A stretch of 64,000 bases of DNA from contig OU862917.1 of NCBI GenBank assembly GCA_917880885.1, positions 24,850,104 through 24,914,103 of the forward strand, read 5' to 3'. Positions 63,926 through 64,000 of the stretch are shown here, one piece after another. The DNA comes from Limnephilus marmoratus. Its lineage: Eukaryota > Arthropoda > Insecta > Trichoptera > Limnephilidae. The notes beneath the pieces are model-generated. The model was given only the letters and a program-made list of their open reading frames with translations. It was not told the DNA's origin and did not search any database. How positions within the stretch are numbered: the stretch's first letter is position 1; every line of letters starts with the position of its first letter. The translations under genes were made by a program, and so were the position numbers.

Positions 63926-64000
63926 TCCAAAGTTTATTTTTATTTTTTATTTAATTCGTCTACAATCCCGGAAGCTATATTGTAGTAAATGTAGCAGAAC

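Overview
The window looks like intergenic DNA from an arthropod genome, most likely an insect. It is AT-rich, has no operons or bacterial-type genes, and is packed with eukaryotic transposable elements typical of insects: mariner, CR1/Jockey-like and RTE-like LINEs, Penelope-like elements with GIY-YIG endonucleases, tRNA-derived SINEs, solo LTRs and MITEs. I cannot fix the insect order. I recognise no intact host protein-coding gene, no rRNA and no functional tRNA; nearly every recognisable coding stretch is a broken transposon gene.

Layout. 0-9 kb: an RTE-like LINE tail, a dead mariner (550-1495), a foldback element with iterons (4155-4615), and a 5'-truncated Penelope-like element (PLE) between 12-bp direct repeats (4740-6317). 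9-15 kb: a SINE with a tRNA-like head (9686-10093), LINE 3' halves, a LINE split by a 730-bp solo LTR (12516-13245), and a PIF/Harbinger-like MITE with TAA target duplications (13693-14177). 18-27 kb: foldback MITEs, an inverted PLE-repeat pair, a solo LTR (20866-21940) that contains a 484-bp near-perfect palindromic element, a small PLE (24146-24903), a GC-rich iteron MITE and LINE tails. 28-43 kb: LINE fragments, two copies of a polypyrimidine-rich repeat, a SINE split by a MITE, a Tc1/mariner-type transposase fragment, and a LINE that keeps the reverse-transcriptase YADD motif (41965-43420). 44-64 kb: an inverted PLE-repeat pair with two well-formed hammerhead ribozymes, inverted SINE pairs around an RTE fragment, a second copy of the solo LTR (45997-46564), several LINE 3' ends, a PLE coding fragment (59231-60110) and a 12-copy array of a 94-bp repeat (61729-62854).

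Two themes link the pieces. First, PLE-derived terminal repeats recur from end to end, often as head-to-head inverted pairs with no coding sequence, and they carry hammerhead cores (CTGANGA, stem II, GAAAC, GUH); I count about a dozen well-formed cores in several sequence families. Second, many LINE 3' ends carry a two-tier stem-loop just before a short A-rich or ATT-rich tail, with stem changes between copies that look compensatory. These RNA structures are the most interesting content. Both classes have known relatives in PLEs and in stringent-type LINEs, so any novelty would lie in the particular families and in the coding-less inverted pairs.
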